A DNA stretch of 64,000 nucleotides from Pseudonocardia sp. CNS-004 (GCA_001942185.1 MKJV01000093.1:1-64000); one strand, 5' to 3'. Counted from the first letter of the stretch, positions 31,801-42,062 are shown. Program-made: numbers and translations. The notes: generated from the sequence alone by a model not told the origin.

Positions 31801-34800
31801 AGGGCCTGCTGCTTCGCCTGCTCGGCCTGGTTGTTCTGCTGTTCCGCGACGATGTCGGCCACGACCTGGCCGGAGCCCGCGGAGGAGTTCGTCTGGGCGT
31901 GGCAGCCGCTCGCACTGCTCGTGCAACTGCCGCTGGTGGTGGTGCCGGTGCCCGGGGGACCGCGCGCTCCGCCCTGGCCGTTCATCGCATCGGGGCCGTC
32001 GCTCCCGGTGGCCGACGTCCGCGCGGTGCCCGAGCACACGGTGCCACCTGCGCAGTCCATCGTGGCCGAGGCCATCGTCCAGCTGGAGGCGCCCGGCACG
32101 GTCGGGCCGCCCGAGTTCGCCGACGATCCCGGCGCGGTCGGCGCCGGTGGCGTCGCCGGCTGGTCCGGCTGCTGCTCGCCGCCCGCGGGCGCCTGCTCCT
32201 GGTCCCCGGTGGACTCCGAGGACACCGTGGCGTTCGTCGTGGACCGGGCCTGCACCAGCGGGGAGATGATGTTCGCGTTCGGCTCGGTGGAGGCGCCGGA
32301 GTTGGTGACGGCCTGGCACACCCCACCGGAGACCCCCTCGCAGGAGCCCTCGCTGCGCGAACCCCGCGCCTGCGCCGACACGCTCGGGTCAGTGGCGCTC
32401 GCCGCGCTGGTGACCTTGCCGGTGCAGGCGGCCTGGCCCTGGCAGACCAGAGTGGCGCCCGCCGCCGACGCCGCGGACGGCCCGGCCGCCAACCTGGCGG
32501 TGTTGACCTGCTGGGCCTGCCCCTGCGCCTGCGGCCCCGACAGCGCCAGCGCCGCACCCGGCCCCGTCGACGCGGTCGACACCGACTGCACCTGGCAGTC
32601 ACCGGTGCCGGCCGTGCAGGTCGCGGTGCCCTCCGACGTGCGCGGCTCGCCGCCCGCCACCGCGCCGTCCCATGCGCTGGTGGTCGTGCGCACGACCCGT
32701 GGCAGGTGGTGCCCGCCTCGCACGCAAGGCTCGCCGACGACGTCGAGGTCGACGACGGGCCCGCCTGCGACTGGCCCGGCAACGGCAGGCCGGTGTTCGG
32801 GTCGACGGCCACGAAGTCGGGGGCGCTCGACGCCGCCGAGCTGGTCCGACCGTCACACCCACCACCGGTGACGCTGCACTCCGCGGTGGACGACGTGCCC
32901 CGGGCGTGCGGGGTGACCCCGGTGTCCCGAGCGCTCGTCGAGCTCGTCGCCGTGCCGCCGCACTCGGTGGCCGCGCCGGAGCAGTGCACCGTTGCGCTCG
33001 CCTGCGAGACGCTCACCGGGCCCGACACCTGCGCCACACCGGTGGTGGCTGCGGCCTCGGCCGGGTCGCGGTCGGCCACGGTGGTGTCCGCCGCGGTGGT
33101 GCACGCGCCGCCCGCGCCGTGCGCGGTGCAGGACGACGTGCCGGTGCTGTCGCGCACACCCTTCACGTCGCCCGAGGCACCGCCGGAGGTGGTGCTCGAC
33201 CCGGACGCCGCGCAGCTCGCGGCGGCGCACGCGATCTCGGTGTCGGCGGTGCTGGATGCCGACAGCTCACGGGTCGCCGGGGTCACGCCGGTGGCCGCCG
33301 CGGCGAGCCGCTGCTCCCAGGACGGTTCCGCGGCCCGGTCGGACACCTGCGAGTCGGATCGGACCCCGCAACCGCCTGCCGTCGCATCGCACTGCGAGGA
33401 GGCCTTGGTGGTGCGCACCGGCGCGCCCGCACCCGCCTTCGCCGGGGTGCCGGTGGCGCTGCCGGTGGTGGCGCTGGACGCCTTCCCACCGCAGACGGCG
33501 GCGTCGCAGTCCACGTTCGCGCCCGCCGAGCTGGACGCGGAGGCGTCCCCGTCGGTCAGCACGGCCGGGCGGACGGCGCCGGACGGGCCGACCCGCCAGT
33601 CGTCCCGCTCGTCGACCTGGCTGTCCACGCGGGTGCTGCTGTACGCCTGGCAGCCGCTGCCCGCCGACTCGCAGGAGGCCCGGCCGCTGCTCGTGCGCTC
33701 CGCTGCCGTGATCCCGCGCGCGTTGCCCGCGGTGGTCGTGGTGCCGGTGCCGGTGCAGCCCGCGCCGCAGTCGACCTCGACCACCGCGTCGCTGGTGCCG
33801 CCGCTGCCGGCCGCATCCTCGTCGTCGGCGCCGGACCGGCTGCGCGTCGAGCACCCGCCACCGGAGACCGCGCACTCCGCCTTGCCGTCGGTGGCCGACT
33901 CCGGCCCACCCGCCGGCGCCTTCGCGGCGGCCGCCGTGCCGGTGCTCGCCTCGTGGCCCGCGTCGGTGCTGCTGCTCGCCGAACCCGTGCAGGCGGCGGC
34001 GCAGTCGACGTCGGCGTCCGCGACGACCTCGTCGGTCGAGTCCTCGTCACCCAGGTCCACCGCGGTGGACGTGCCGCAGCCGCCCGCGCCTTCGCAGTGC
34101 GCGGTGCTGGTGCCCTGCCGGCGTGCCCGGTCGGTGTCCGCCTCATCGGCGTCGTCCGTGACGGTGCGCGCCGGGCGCTCGCTGCCCGACCCGGTGCTGC
34201 TGCTGTCACAGCTGCCACCGGCGGTGTCGCAGCCGGCCTCTGCGCCCTCGCGGTCGGCGGCCGCGTCCGTGCCGCACGCCCCGGTGCACGCCGCCTGCGC
34301 GGCCGTCCGCCGCTCCGCACCGCTCGGTGACGCCCTCTCGTCGGCGGGCCCGGACGAATCCGTACGACAGCCGCCGCCACCGGACTCGCACTCCGCCGAC
34401 GCGCCCTCGCGGTCGGCGCGACTGGACTGGTCGCAGCCACTGCCGTCGCATCTCGCGGAGGCTTCGTCACCTCTCCGTCGGCCCCGCGGCTGGACGCACT
34501 ACTCCCACAGCCGGAGTCGTCACACGACGCCTCGGCCTTCGATCCGCCCGACTCCGACGACGCCCCGCACCCGGACGACACCCCGGACAGGCACACCGTT
34601 CGTTCGGAGTCCCGCTCCCCGTCGGCCGACTCCGACGCCGACCCGCACGCCGTGAACGCGCCGTCCGAACCACACCCCGCGGCCGAGCCCTCGCCGTCCA
34701 GGTCGTCCTCGGACACCGTCTCCACGTGCCGGTCGGTGGCGTCCATCAGCTCGTCGGTGGCCTCGTAGACCTCGTCGCGCTGTTCCTCGTACGCCTCGAC

Positions 34801-37100
34801 GTGCTTCTCGTGGGCGGCCGCCGTCACGTCACCGGAGGCGACCTTCTTCTTCTCCGCCGCGATCTTCTTCTCGCTGTCGTCGAGCTCCTCGTGGCCGTCG
34901 ACGACCTCGTCGACCAGCTCGGCCCGATCCTCCGACAGCTCCGCCCGGTCTTCCTCGTACTGCCGCTGCAGCTTCTCGTGCGCGGCGGCCTGCTCGTCGT
35001 ACTCGGCCTTGGTGGCCTTGCCCGACGCGACGTCCTTCTTCGCCCGCTCGAGCTTCTTCTCGCTCTTGTCCACCGAGATCCGGCCCTCGAGCACCGATTC
35101 GGTCTGCTCGGCCGAGTCGTCGGACTCCCCATCGTCATCATCATCGTCGTCGTCATCGTCGCGCGGTGGCCCGCGGGAACGCGTGTCCGAGAACTCCCGC
35201 GACGCCAACGCCGACACCTCGTCCGAGCTCAGCCCGGAGCAGCCGCCATCGCCGCACAGCCGCTCGCGGTCCTCGGAGTCCAGGCCCTTCGCCGACTTGC
35301 CGTCGTCACCCGCGGAGAGCAGCTTCGCCAGCGCCTTCTCGTCCCGGGCGCCGACTTCTTCTCGTCGCCCCGCTCCGCGTCCTCGTCCGAGGCGTCCCCG
35401 TGCTCGGCTGCCAGCCGGGCGGCATCCCGCGCCAGGCGCTTCACGGCCTTGCCGACGTCCTCGCCGGACTCGCCGTCCGACAGGTCACGCGCGATCTCGC
35501 CGGCGCGCTCGACCACCCGCCGCACATCGTCGGACCGGTCCTTCTCCTCGTCGGAGTCGCCCTCGCTCCGGGAGCCTGCGGTCCCGGCGATGTCATCGGC
35601 CTGCTTCTTTCCGGCCCGCTTCTCGCCGGTGCCGTCCTCCCGCTCGCCAGACCCGACCGCCTCGGCCAGTCGCTCGGCCAACGCACGACGCCCGGACGTC
35701 CCCTCGTCGCCTTCGTCGTCGGACCGCTTCCCGTCGGCCTTCTCGTCGGCTCGGTCGGACAGCTTGTCGACTACTCTCCGTAGCTCGCCGCGGGCGTCAT
35801 CGTCCTTCTTGCGGGAGCGCTCGTCGCCGTCGTCGGAGAGCTCCTCGGCCCAGCGACGCACAGCGCTCTCGACGTTGTCCTCGACGGTGCCGTCCTTCTT
35901 CGAGGCGCCGTGCTTCTTCGAGGCCCGCTGCTCCTTCGAGGCCCGCTGCTCCTTCGAGGCGTGGTCGCCCGCCTTGCGCTTCGCGCCGTCCTCGTCCTCG
36001 CCCCGTTCGACGGACTCATCGGTGACGTCAGACGCGTCCTTCTTCCGGCGCACGTCCTTCTCGCCGTCGCCGTCGCGATCGGCGGTACGCACCTGCGCCC
36101 GGTCGGCGTGCGTGGCACGCCGGTCCCCGTCCCCGGACTCATCGGCATCCTCGGCGCGCTTCGACGCCTCGCCCAGCGCGTCGCGGACCCGCTCCCGGAC
36201 GGCGTCCCGGACGCTGTCGCCCTCTCGGTCACCGTCCTCGCGAGCCGAGGCGCCGGTGTCCTTCGAGCGGCGTTCGCCCGCCTCGTCGCCGCGCTCGGCG
36301 TCAGCCGCGCGCCGGGTCTCGGAACCCTCGTCGTCGGAGTCGTCCTGCGCGGAGTCACTCCCCTCGGACTCACGCTCATCGGACTCGTCCCGTTCCGACT
36401 GGCGTCGCACGGATTCGCGGTCGTCGCGCTCGTCGTGCTTCGCCCGTGCCTGATCGCCCGCGTCGTTCCGCTCGCGCTCGTCGGCGTCGCCGTCCTCGTT
36501 CTCCCGGGATTGCCGCTCCCGCGTCTTCTCCCGGTCGCCCTCGGTCTCGGACTCGTCGCGGTCCTTCTTCTCCGACGCCTTCTTCTCGGGCTTCTTCTCG
36601 GACTTCTCGTCCTTGTCAGACTTCTTCTCGTCCGACTTCTCTTCATTCTTGTCCGACTTCTTCTCTTTCTTGTCGGACTTCTCCTCTTCCTTCTTTTCGG
36701 ACTTCTTGTCCTTCTTGTCCTTCTTCTTGTCCTTCTTCTTATCCTTCTTCTCGGACTTCTTATCCGACTTCTCGGACTTCTTCTCGGACTTCTTCTCCTT
36801 CTTGTCCGAGCCGCCGTCGTCGCCGCCCGAGTCGCCATCACCGCCACCGCTCTGCCTGCTTGATGCACCTCCCTTCATCAGGCTCTGCTGAACGGCCGCC
36901 GCCGGCACCACGGCCGCCGCGGATGCGGGCGTCGCGAGGAACGCCGCGCCGATCCACAGCACCACCACGGCACCGGCCAACCCGAACACCCACCGCACGA
37001 CCCACAGGAGCCGGTCGGCCACCGAGAGCCGCAGTCGCACGGCACCAGCGCACGCGGGGAGGCCGTCGGCCTCACCGTCGTACGCGAAGTACCGGGACAT
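25877..37100 (-). CDS. Giant protein 1: secreted/anchored, Lys-Asp-Glu-rich and Cys-pair repeat protein (frame-disrupted)
   Basis: About 3,740 aa. ATG 37098-37100 (MSRYFAYDGE) has a GGGAG Shine-Dalgarno nine bases upstream. Residues about 33-62 are hydrophobic (VVRWVFGLAGAVVVLWIG) and end at an ATPASAAA signal-peptidase-like site, so export or anchoring is likely. Then come a Lys-Glu-Asp-rich stretch, a run of ten Asp near 35150, coiled coil, the Cys-pair repeats (29860-34680), a non-repetitive Gly/Cys-rich part with segments such as GHMYDPVTRCNNC, a helical part, and a C-terminal membrane region (25890-26640) with NHGQSNSWSNP. That end resembles the region before toxin domains in actinobacterial giant proteins, and perhaps DUF4781; this is tentative. 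Frame changes near 35355, 34465, 32690, 30850 and 30325. Its stop overlaps the start of giant protein 2. Function unknown. Confidence 0.65.
29860..34680 (-). repeat. Cys-pair repeat array in giant protein 1
   Basis: At least 35 short motifs of the form [A/V]-x-C-x(2-8)-C-x-x-x-[S/T] recur every 35-60 residues, separated by Ser/Thr/Ala/Gly-rich linkers. Examples: AECESGGGGCRTDSS, VDCGAGCTGTGTT, AACDGTTACQAQLTV, ATCQGSKGATCRQS, AVCQGSAGAGCTHTF, ASCQGSAGSGCSYSY. The later units (from 30900 down) are more alike than the earlier ones. On an exported protein these would form local disulfides, suggesting a stapled rod or beta-solenoid; that is inference. Confidence 0.75.
36540..36830 (-). repeat. 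Lysine-rich low-complexity tract
   Basis: Encodes runs such as SEKKSEKSDKKSEKKDKKKD with almost only Lys, Ser, Glu and Asp, using AAG repeatedly, which gives ctt/cttctt tracts on the plus strand and locally lower GC than the neighbourhood. It follows the exported N-terminus of giant protein 1 directly. The charged region continues less regularly down to about 35370. No known domain. Confidence 0.8.
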
Positions 37101-37772
37101 GAGCTGTGACTCCCACGGGATCAGGTGGAGAACGCCAGAAGGGGATTTCGTGGCCCGCCGGACCGCGGAACACACGAGGACACGCAGAATGAGCCGATCG
37201 CGCACGTCGCGCCTGAGGCAGCGACCCACAACCGGACGGAGAACACACGTCCAGCGGCTCCGCGATCCCGATCCCCACCCGTCGCGCAACGTCAGCGACA
37301 AGCAGGTCCTGGACCGCAACCTCCCCCCTCAGGGGGACGCCATCCGGACGCTACCAGATGTTCACCAAAGTCGTCGAGACCCGAGTGCCGACCGCGTCGA
37401 ACGACCCGCACCCGGTGCCGTGCAACCTATCGGTTACCTCGGCAAACGTCGACCCATCGGGTGCGCGAACCGCAGCGCTTCGAATCCGCCGACGTCCGTT
37501 CACCACGGATACGAAGCTGAATGCCGGGTGAACACACGGGGCCGGACGTCGACGAGTTCCACCCCGGGCGGCACAACCCGGACACCGCGGGCGAGAGGGC
37601 GGCCGGCGGAGATCGCCCGCCGTCCCCTACCGGGCAGTGGCGCTCGGGCGGTGAAGGCACGGAGGCCGGCCAGGGAATGATCGATGAACGTTCCGGGAGA
37701 CACCGAAGGAGTACCCCGCCGTTGCACCGGCGTTCGGGTCGTGATCGGGTGCACCAGGGAGGAGGACTCCGA
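37101..37772. promoter_or_regulatory. Divergent intergenic region between giant operon and TPR gene
   Basis: About 670 bp without a supported gene. On the minus strand TCGACG - 18 bp - TAGCGT (about 37348-37378) is a passable sigma-70-type promoter for the giant operon, leaving a leader of about 250 nt; this is a by-eye guess. The GGGAG ribosome site of the giant gene and the AGGGAGGAGG site of the TPR gene lie at the two ends. No tRNA, clear riboswitch or strong hairpin seen. Confidence 0.35.
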
Positions 37773-38555
37773 ATGCCGCCGTGGACGCGTAATCGCAGAA
37801 GATCACACCGGACGATCGAGATCGCTCACGAGATCGCCGCGCGGCACGCCGCAGGCATCGACCTGTGGCTGTCGGGACGTCCGGAGGAAGCGGTGCCCGT
37901 CCTCGAAGAGGCGTTGGAGGGCTGCCGCGTCGGAATGGGCGAGGACGATCCGGTCACGCTGACCGTCGCCGGGAACCTCGGTGTCGTCTGTTTCTCCGCC
38001 GGAGCGTTCCAGCAGGGGCTCGACCTGCTCGCGGCGAGCGTCGCCGACCGCACGCGCGCGTTCGGCAGGTCCGACCCCCGCACCCTCACCGCGGTGGACG
38101 CACTCGCCACCGCGTACCGGCTGGTGGGCCGGATCGACGAGGCGGTCACCCTCTCGGAGAAGGTGGCCGCCGAGCGGGCCCGCACCCTCGGCCCGAGCCA
38201 CCCCGACACCCTGACGTCACGGCTGGGGGCGGCGCTCGCACGCGCCGCGGCGGGCGACGTCGAGCCGGCCATCGGTCTCCTCGGCGCGGCTCTGGGCGAG
38301 GCTCAGCAGGCGTACGGACCGCGCAACGAACACGTCATCGCCCTGCGCGCGAACCTGGCGGGCTGCCTCGCCCTGATCGGCCGCGCCGCGGAGGCCGCGA
38401 CCGAACTCCAGCGGGCCGCGGGCGATGCCGAGGCGCTCCTCGGCCGCACCCATCCGGAGACCGCGATGCTCTTCGCCGACCTCGCCCACGCGCACGACCG
38501 GTCGTGGTTCTTCGCGATCGGGCGGATGGCGGGAGAAGGTCGCGAGCGCGGCTGA
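37773..38555 (+). CDS. Tetratricopeptide repeat protein
   Basis: Cytosolic-looking TPR protein of 260 aa, intact. Four or so units of about 42 residues with the TPR_12-type pattern, e.g. GRPEEAVPVLEEALEGCR, DDPVTLTVAGNLGVVCF, HPDTLTSRLGAALARAAAGD and HPETAMLFADLAHA. Start ATG 37773-37775 (MPPWTRNRRR) is preceded by a strong AGGGAGGAGG, so the longer open frame back to 37521 is rejected. Such proteins mediate protein contacts and in actinobacteria often sit near signalling or secretion genes. It is divergent from the giant operon and could be related to it, but nothing shows this directly. Confidence 0.75.
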   Translation: MPPWTRNRRRSHRTIEIAHEIAARHAAGIDLWLSGRPEEAVPVLEEALEGCRVGMGEDDPVTLTVAGNLGVVCFSAGAFQQGLDLLAASVADRTRAFGRSDPRTLTAVDALATAYRLVGRIDEAVTLSEKVAAERARTLGPSHPDTLTSRLGAALARAAAGDVEPAIGLLGAALGEAQQAYGPRNEHVIALRANLAGCLALIGRAAEAATELQRAAGDAEALLGRTHPETAMLFADLAHAHDRSWFFAIGRMAGEGRERG

Positions 38556-38619
38556 CCGGTCCTCCCACGCCACGCCAGCGGTCACACTGCGTAGCAGCGG
38601 ATGGGCCGGTGCGCGCTCC

Positions 38620-38733
38620 TCACCGGCCGTCGACGAGGTTCTCCAGCAGCGGGACGAGTGCCATCACGAGCAGGACGAGCACCCCGCCGACCCACGCGGT
38701 GGTGCCGAGGAACGCCACGATCATCTGTGCCAT
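38620..38733 (-). CDS. Small single-pass membrane protein
   Basis: Possible 37-aa protein MAQMIVAFLGTTAWVGGV... with one hydrophobic helix, ending LVDGR. ATG 38731-38733; a longer start at 38826 adds a charged, unlikely N-terminus. Divergent from the histidine kinase at 38851. No family recognised; its reality rests only on the hydrophobic pattern. Confidence 0.35.
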   Translation of the reverse strand: MAQMIVAFLGTTAWVGGVLVLLVMALVPLLENLVDGR

Positions 38734-38850
38734 GCCGCAACGATCACCCGACGGCGCCCGCCGGCGCTTCGGCCGCAGGACCGAACCCCCGTCGGGTGGC
38801 TCGTACTTCTGGACGAGGGCGGCCACCGCGCACGCTCATAGGCTCGTGTC

Positions 38851-40017
38851 GTGATCCGCCTGCTCCGCTGGACCCGGCAGCACCCCGGTCTGGTGGCCGA
38901 GCTGGCCGCGTACGGTTTCTGGCTGTTGGTCGACCTCGTGCTGTCGGTCGAGTCGGGCGTGGTCGAGCCGCTCGTCGCCGCCGTGGCCGTCCCGTTGGTG
39001 GTGTTGCTGCGCAGACGACCGGGCGCGCGACTGGTGTCGACGGCCGCCATCGCCATCGGCCTGTCCGTCGCGATCTCGCTGATCATGGCCGTCCGACAGG
39101 CCGCGTTCGCCACGACGACACCGGTATCGGCGCTGTCGCTCACCGAACAGTTGGCACTCGCCATCGTCGTCGTCGCGGTGCTGCGCCAGTGCCCGCTGCG
39201 CCCCGCGCTCCTGCTCACCGCGGCCGCCGCGCTGGCCATCGTCGGCTCGCCGATCATGCGGATGCCCGAGTCGGGATCGAGCGGATTCGGGCTCCTGTCG
39301 GCGCTCGGCTGGGGCGGCGCCGTCGCGATCGGGCTCGTGCTGCGGGAGATCGACACCCGCAGGCGCGCCGCCGTGGAGGACATCCGCTCCGCCGAGCGGA
39401 TGGAGCTGGCCCGCGAGCTGCACGACGTCGTGGCCCACCACGTCACCGGCATCGTGGTGGCCGCCCAGGCCGCGGCAGTGGTGGCCCGCACCTCACCGGA
39501 CGACGTCGACCGCGCCCTCGCCGCCATCGAGACGGCCGGCTCCGACGCGCTCACCGCGATGCGGCGGATGGTCGGAGTCCTGCGCGGGCAGGACATGGAA
39601 GGCGCCCGGACCCCCGGCGCCGAACTGGCCGAGGTGCGCACGCTCGTGCACCGGTTCGATCCCGAGGCCCGCCTGGTGCGACTCACCGGGGACCCGGGGT
39701 TGGAGCACGCCGTCCTGCCCCCGGGGGTGGCCGCAACCGCCTTCCGGGTGGTGCAGGAAGCTCTGACCAACGTCCGCAGGCACGCACCGCACGTCGCGGC
39801 GGTCGAGGTGGACGTCCGGATCCGCGAGGAGGCCCTGCTGGTGTCGGTGCGCAACGACGGTGTCACGCCTGCCCCGGTGGGTGGGCGTAGCGGCGGGTTC
39901 GGGTTGGTGGGGATGAGCGAACGGGTGGCCGCGCTGGACGGGACGCTCACCGCGGGCCCGACCGCACCGGGTGTGTGGACGGTGTCGGTGCGCATCCCGC
40001 TGCGAGGTTCCCGGTGA
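38851..40017 (+). CDS. Sensor histidine kinase (HisKA_3 / NarL-type)
   Basis: Membrane sensor kinase of 388 aa, intact, GTG start. The N-terminal 150 residues hold four or five hydrophobic helices (LVAELAAYGFWLLVDLVL, PLVAAVAVPLVVLL, AIAIGLSVAISLIM, LALAIVVVAVL, ALGWGGAVAIGLVL) with no large extracellular domain. The dimerisation/phosphoacceptor box is ELHDVVAHHVTGIVV with the phospho-His in ELHD. ATP-binding motifs: FRVVQEALTNVRRHAP (N box) and GGFGLVGMSERV (G box). The stop overlaps the regulator's GTG (GTGA), so the pair is one transcript. Signal unknown. Confidence 0.92.
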   Translation: MIRLLRWTRQHPGLVAELAAYGFWLLVDLVLSVESGVVEPLVAAVAVPLVVLLRRRPGARLVSTAAIAIGLSVAISLIMAVRQAAFATTTPVSALSLTEQLALAIVVVAVLRQCPLRPALLLTAAAALAIVGSPIMRMPESGSSGFGLLSALGWGGAVAIGLVLREIDTRRRAAVEDIRSAERMELARELHDVVAHHVTGIVVAAQAAAVVARTSPDDVDRALAAIETAGSDALTAMRRMVGVLRGQDMEGARTPGAELAEVRTLVHRFDPEARLVRLTGDPGLEHAVLPPGVAATAFRVVQEALTNVRRHAPHVAAVEVDVRIREEALLVSVRNDGVTPAPVGGRSGGFGLVGMSERVAALDGTLTAGPTAPGVWTVSVRIPLRGSR

Positions 40018-40655
40018 TCCGGGTCCTGCTCGCCGACGACCAGGAGATGGTGCGGACGGGCTTCCGGCTGATCCTCTCGGCCGAGCCCGGTGTCGAGGTG
40101 GTCGGCGAGGCCGGCACGGGCGTCGACGCCGTCTCGCTCGCCCGCCGGCTGCGGCCCGACGTGGTGCTGATGGACATCCGGATGCCCCAGCTCGACGGGC
40201 TGGAGGCCACCCGCGCGCTCACCGCGGACCCGGAGCCCCCGCGGATCGTCGTCGTCACCACCTTCGACCTCGACGAGTACGTCTACGGTGCGCTCCGTGC
40301 CGGCGCCTGCGGGTTCCTGCTCAAGGACGCGGGCCCGCGGCTGCTCGTCGAGGCGGTGCGCGCTGCGGCCGCGGGCGACGCGCTCGTCTCCCCGTCGGTC
40401 ACGGTGCGGCTCCTCGAACACCTCGCCGCCCGCCCGGTGCCCCAGGCGCCGCAGCTGCCCGAGCCGCTCTCGCCGCGGGAGCTCGACGTCGTCCGCGCCG
40501 TGGCACGAGGCCGCACGAACGCCGAGATCGCCGCGGAGCTCTTCGTCTCCCTCTCCACGGTCAAGACGCACCTCACGAACATCCAGACCAAGCTGTCCGC
40601 CCGCAACCGCGTCGAGATCGCCGCGTGGGCGTGGGAGCACGGCCAGGTGCGCTGA
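40014..40655 (+). CDS. LuxR/NarL-family response regulator
   Basis: Two-domain regulator of 213 aa, intact. Receiver: acidic pair in VLLADDQEM, phospho-Asp in VLMDIRMPQ, Thr in VVVTTFD, Lys in FLLKDAG. Output: LuxR-type helix-turn-helix LSPRELDVVRAVARGRTNAEIAAEL then STVKTHLTNIQTKL. GTG at 40014 overlaps the kinase stop. Activated by the preceding kinase; targets unknown, though the small membrane gene just upstream of the kinase may be one. The 141 bp after the stop (40656-40796) shows nothing I recognise. Confidence 0.93.
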   Translation: MIRVLLADDQEMVRTGFRLILSAEPGVEVVGEAGTGVDAVSLARRLRPDVVLMDIRMPQLDGLEATRALTADPEPPRIVVVTTFDLDEYVYGALRAGACGFLLKDAGPRLLVEAVRAAAAGDALVSPSVTVRLLEHLAARPVPQAPQLPEPLSPRELDVVRAVARGRTNAEIAAELFVSLSTVKTHLTNIQTKLSARNRVEIAAWAWEHGQVR

Positions 40656-40796
40656 CACAGCCGGCGACCTCGGGTCCGGTGATCGAGGTGAGATGGACGG
40701 CGCCCAGGCTCGATCACCAGATCGGTGCACCCATGGCCACATGTGGCCATCCCCGCACCAGGCAGCCGATCATGAGCGGCGCCCCAGGCTTGACCG

Positions 40797-41707
40797 CTAG
40801 CCCAGTTCCGTCGGCAGCGCGACGACGTCGACCATCGCCCCGTTGCGCAGCACGGTGACGGGAAGCGGCACGCCGATCGCCTCGCCGAAGAGCTGGCGCT
40901 GGATGCCCTGGGCGTCCTGGACGGGCGTGCGGCCGACGTCGAGTACGAGGTCGCCGGCCCGCAGCCCGGCCCGCGCGGCCGGGCTCCCCCCGATCACCTC
41001 GGCGAGCCGCAGCCCGTCCTTGCGGCCGTACTTCTGCGCGACCGCCGCGGGCACCGGCGCCGGGCTCCCGACCACGCCGAGGTAGGCCCGTCGTACCCGG
41101 CCGTGGGCGAGCAGGGTCTCGACGATCCGGCGGGTGGTGGCGTTGACCGGCACGGCGAGGCCGAGCCCGACCCCGGCCACCGCGGTGTTGATGCCCACGA
41201 CCCGGGCGTGCGAGTCGGCCAGCGCGCCGCCGGAGTTGCCGGGGTTGAGGGCGGCGTCGGTCTGGATCACGTCCTCGACGACGCGGCCGGCGCGGCCGCT
41301 GCGCGTGGGCAACGACCTCCCGAGTGCGCTCACCACACCGGCCGTCACCGAGCCTGCGAGCCCGAGCGGGTTGCCGACGGCCACGACGAGCTGACCGACC
41401 ACGAGCCGGTCGCGTCCCCCAGCCCCACCGGCGGTGGCAGGTCCCCGGGGCGGTCGGCGCGCAGGACCGCGAGGTCGGACAGCGGGTCGGTGCCGACGAC
41501 GGAGACCGCGGCCTGGGTGCCGTCCACGAAGTCGGCGCGACCCGATCGCGCCTCGCCGACCACGTGGGCGTTGGTGACGAGGATCCCGTCGCCCGGCACC
41601 ACGACGGCCGACCCGCTGCCGCGACCGGTGCGCACGGCGGCGACGCGCCCGGTGAGTTCGGCCGCCACGGCGCTCACGGTGCGGGAGTAGGAGTCGAGCT
41701 CGTCCAT
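40797..41707 (-). CDS. HtrA/DegP-like trypsin-type protease with PDZ domain (one frameshift)
   Basis: About 303 aa after correction. Catalytic triad: His in ILVTNAHVVG, Asp in DPLSDLAVL, Ser in DAALNPGNSGGAL. A C-terminal PDZ domain has YLGVVGSPAP, GGSPAARAGLRAGDLVLDV and a final VTVLRNGAMVDV. One base is missing near 41400 between GLGDAT and LVVGQLVVAVGNPLG. ATG 41705-41707 (MDELDSYSR) has a CGGAGG site six bases upstream, so the start is firm; unlike most HtrA proteins there is no signal peptide or membrane helix, which suggests a cytoplasmic or atypically located protease. Role in protein quality control is inferred from the family. Confidence 0.88.
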
Positions 41708-41966
41708 GACGACCTCCGTGATTACAGCGTTGCACGTGGACAACGTCGGGCCCACCGCAGGTGTTCCTGAATGCAGCCGCGGTTCTGGGCAGCGGCGAGC
41801 AGTACGCAACAGTCGCGGTCACCGCGCTCGTGTCCTACTCGAAACGATCACGGGCCGCGAGCAGCACCCCAGCGCAGCCGCGACCGCGCCGGGCTGCTGG
41901 TCAGATCGATCAACGGGCTCACCGCTCCGCGATGCGGCGATCACGAACGACGCCGGCACCCTCACC

Positions 41967-42050
41967 GCGACTCGCGCACACTCACACCCCGACTCGCGGG
42001 GCAAGGGCGGAGCCCTGCGCGAGTGGGGTGTGAGGGCGGGTGAGTCGCGC
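41967..42050. terminator. Long imperfect hairpin downstream of xdhC
   Basis: ctcacaccccgactcgcg pairs with gcgagtggggtgtgag across a gggcaagggcggagccc centre, and an outer gcgactc/gagtcgc pair extends the stem. It follows the xdhC stop by about 13 bp and lies in the 355-bp gap (41708-42062) before the HtrA-like gene. The rest of that gap holds no gene I can support; it likely contains the HtrA promoter. Confidence 0.55.
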
Positions 42051-42062
42051 TATCGGTGCGAG

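Noticed and set aside
30240..36453. Long plus-strand frames antisense to the Cys-repeat and charged regions
   Set aside because: They mirror the repeats in another frame (Ser/Arg/Pro-rich) and have no credible start or domain.
37521..37772. Longer N-terminus of the TPR protein
   Set aside because: The ATG at 37773 has a strong AGGGAGGAGG site and begins the conserved helical part; the upstream stretch is Arg/Pro-rich.
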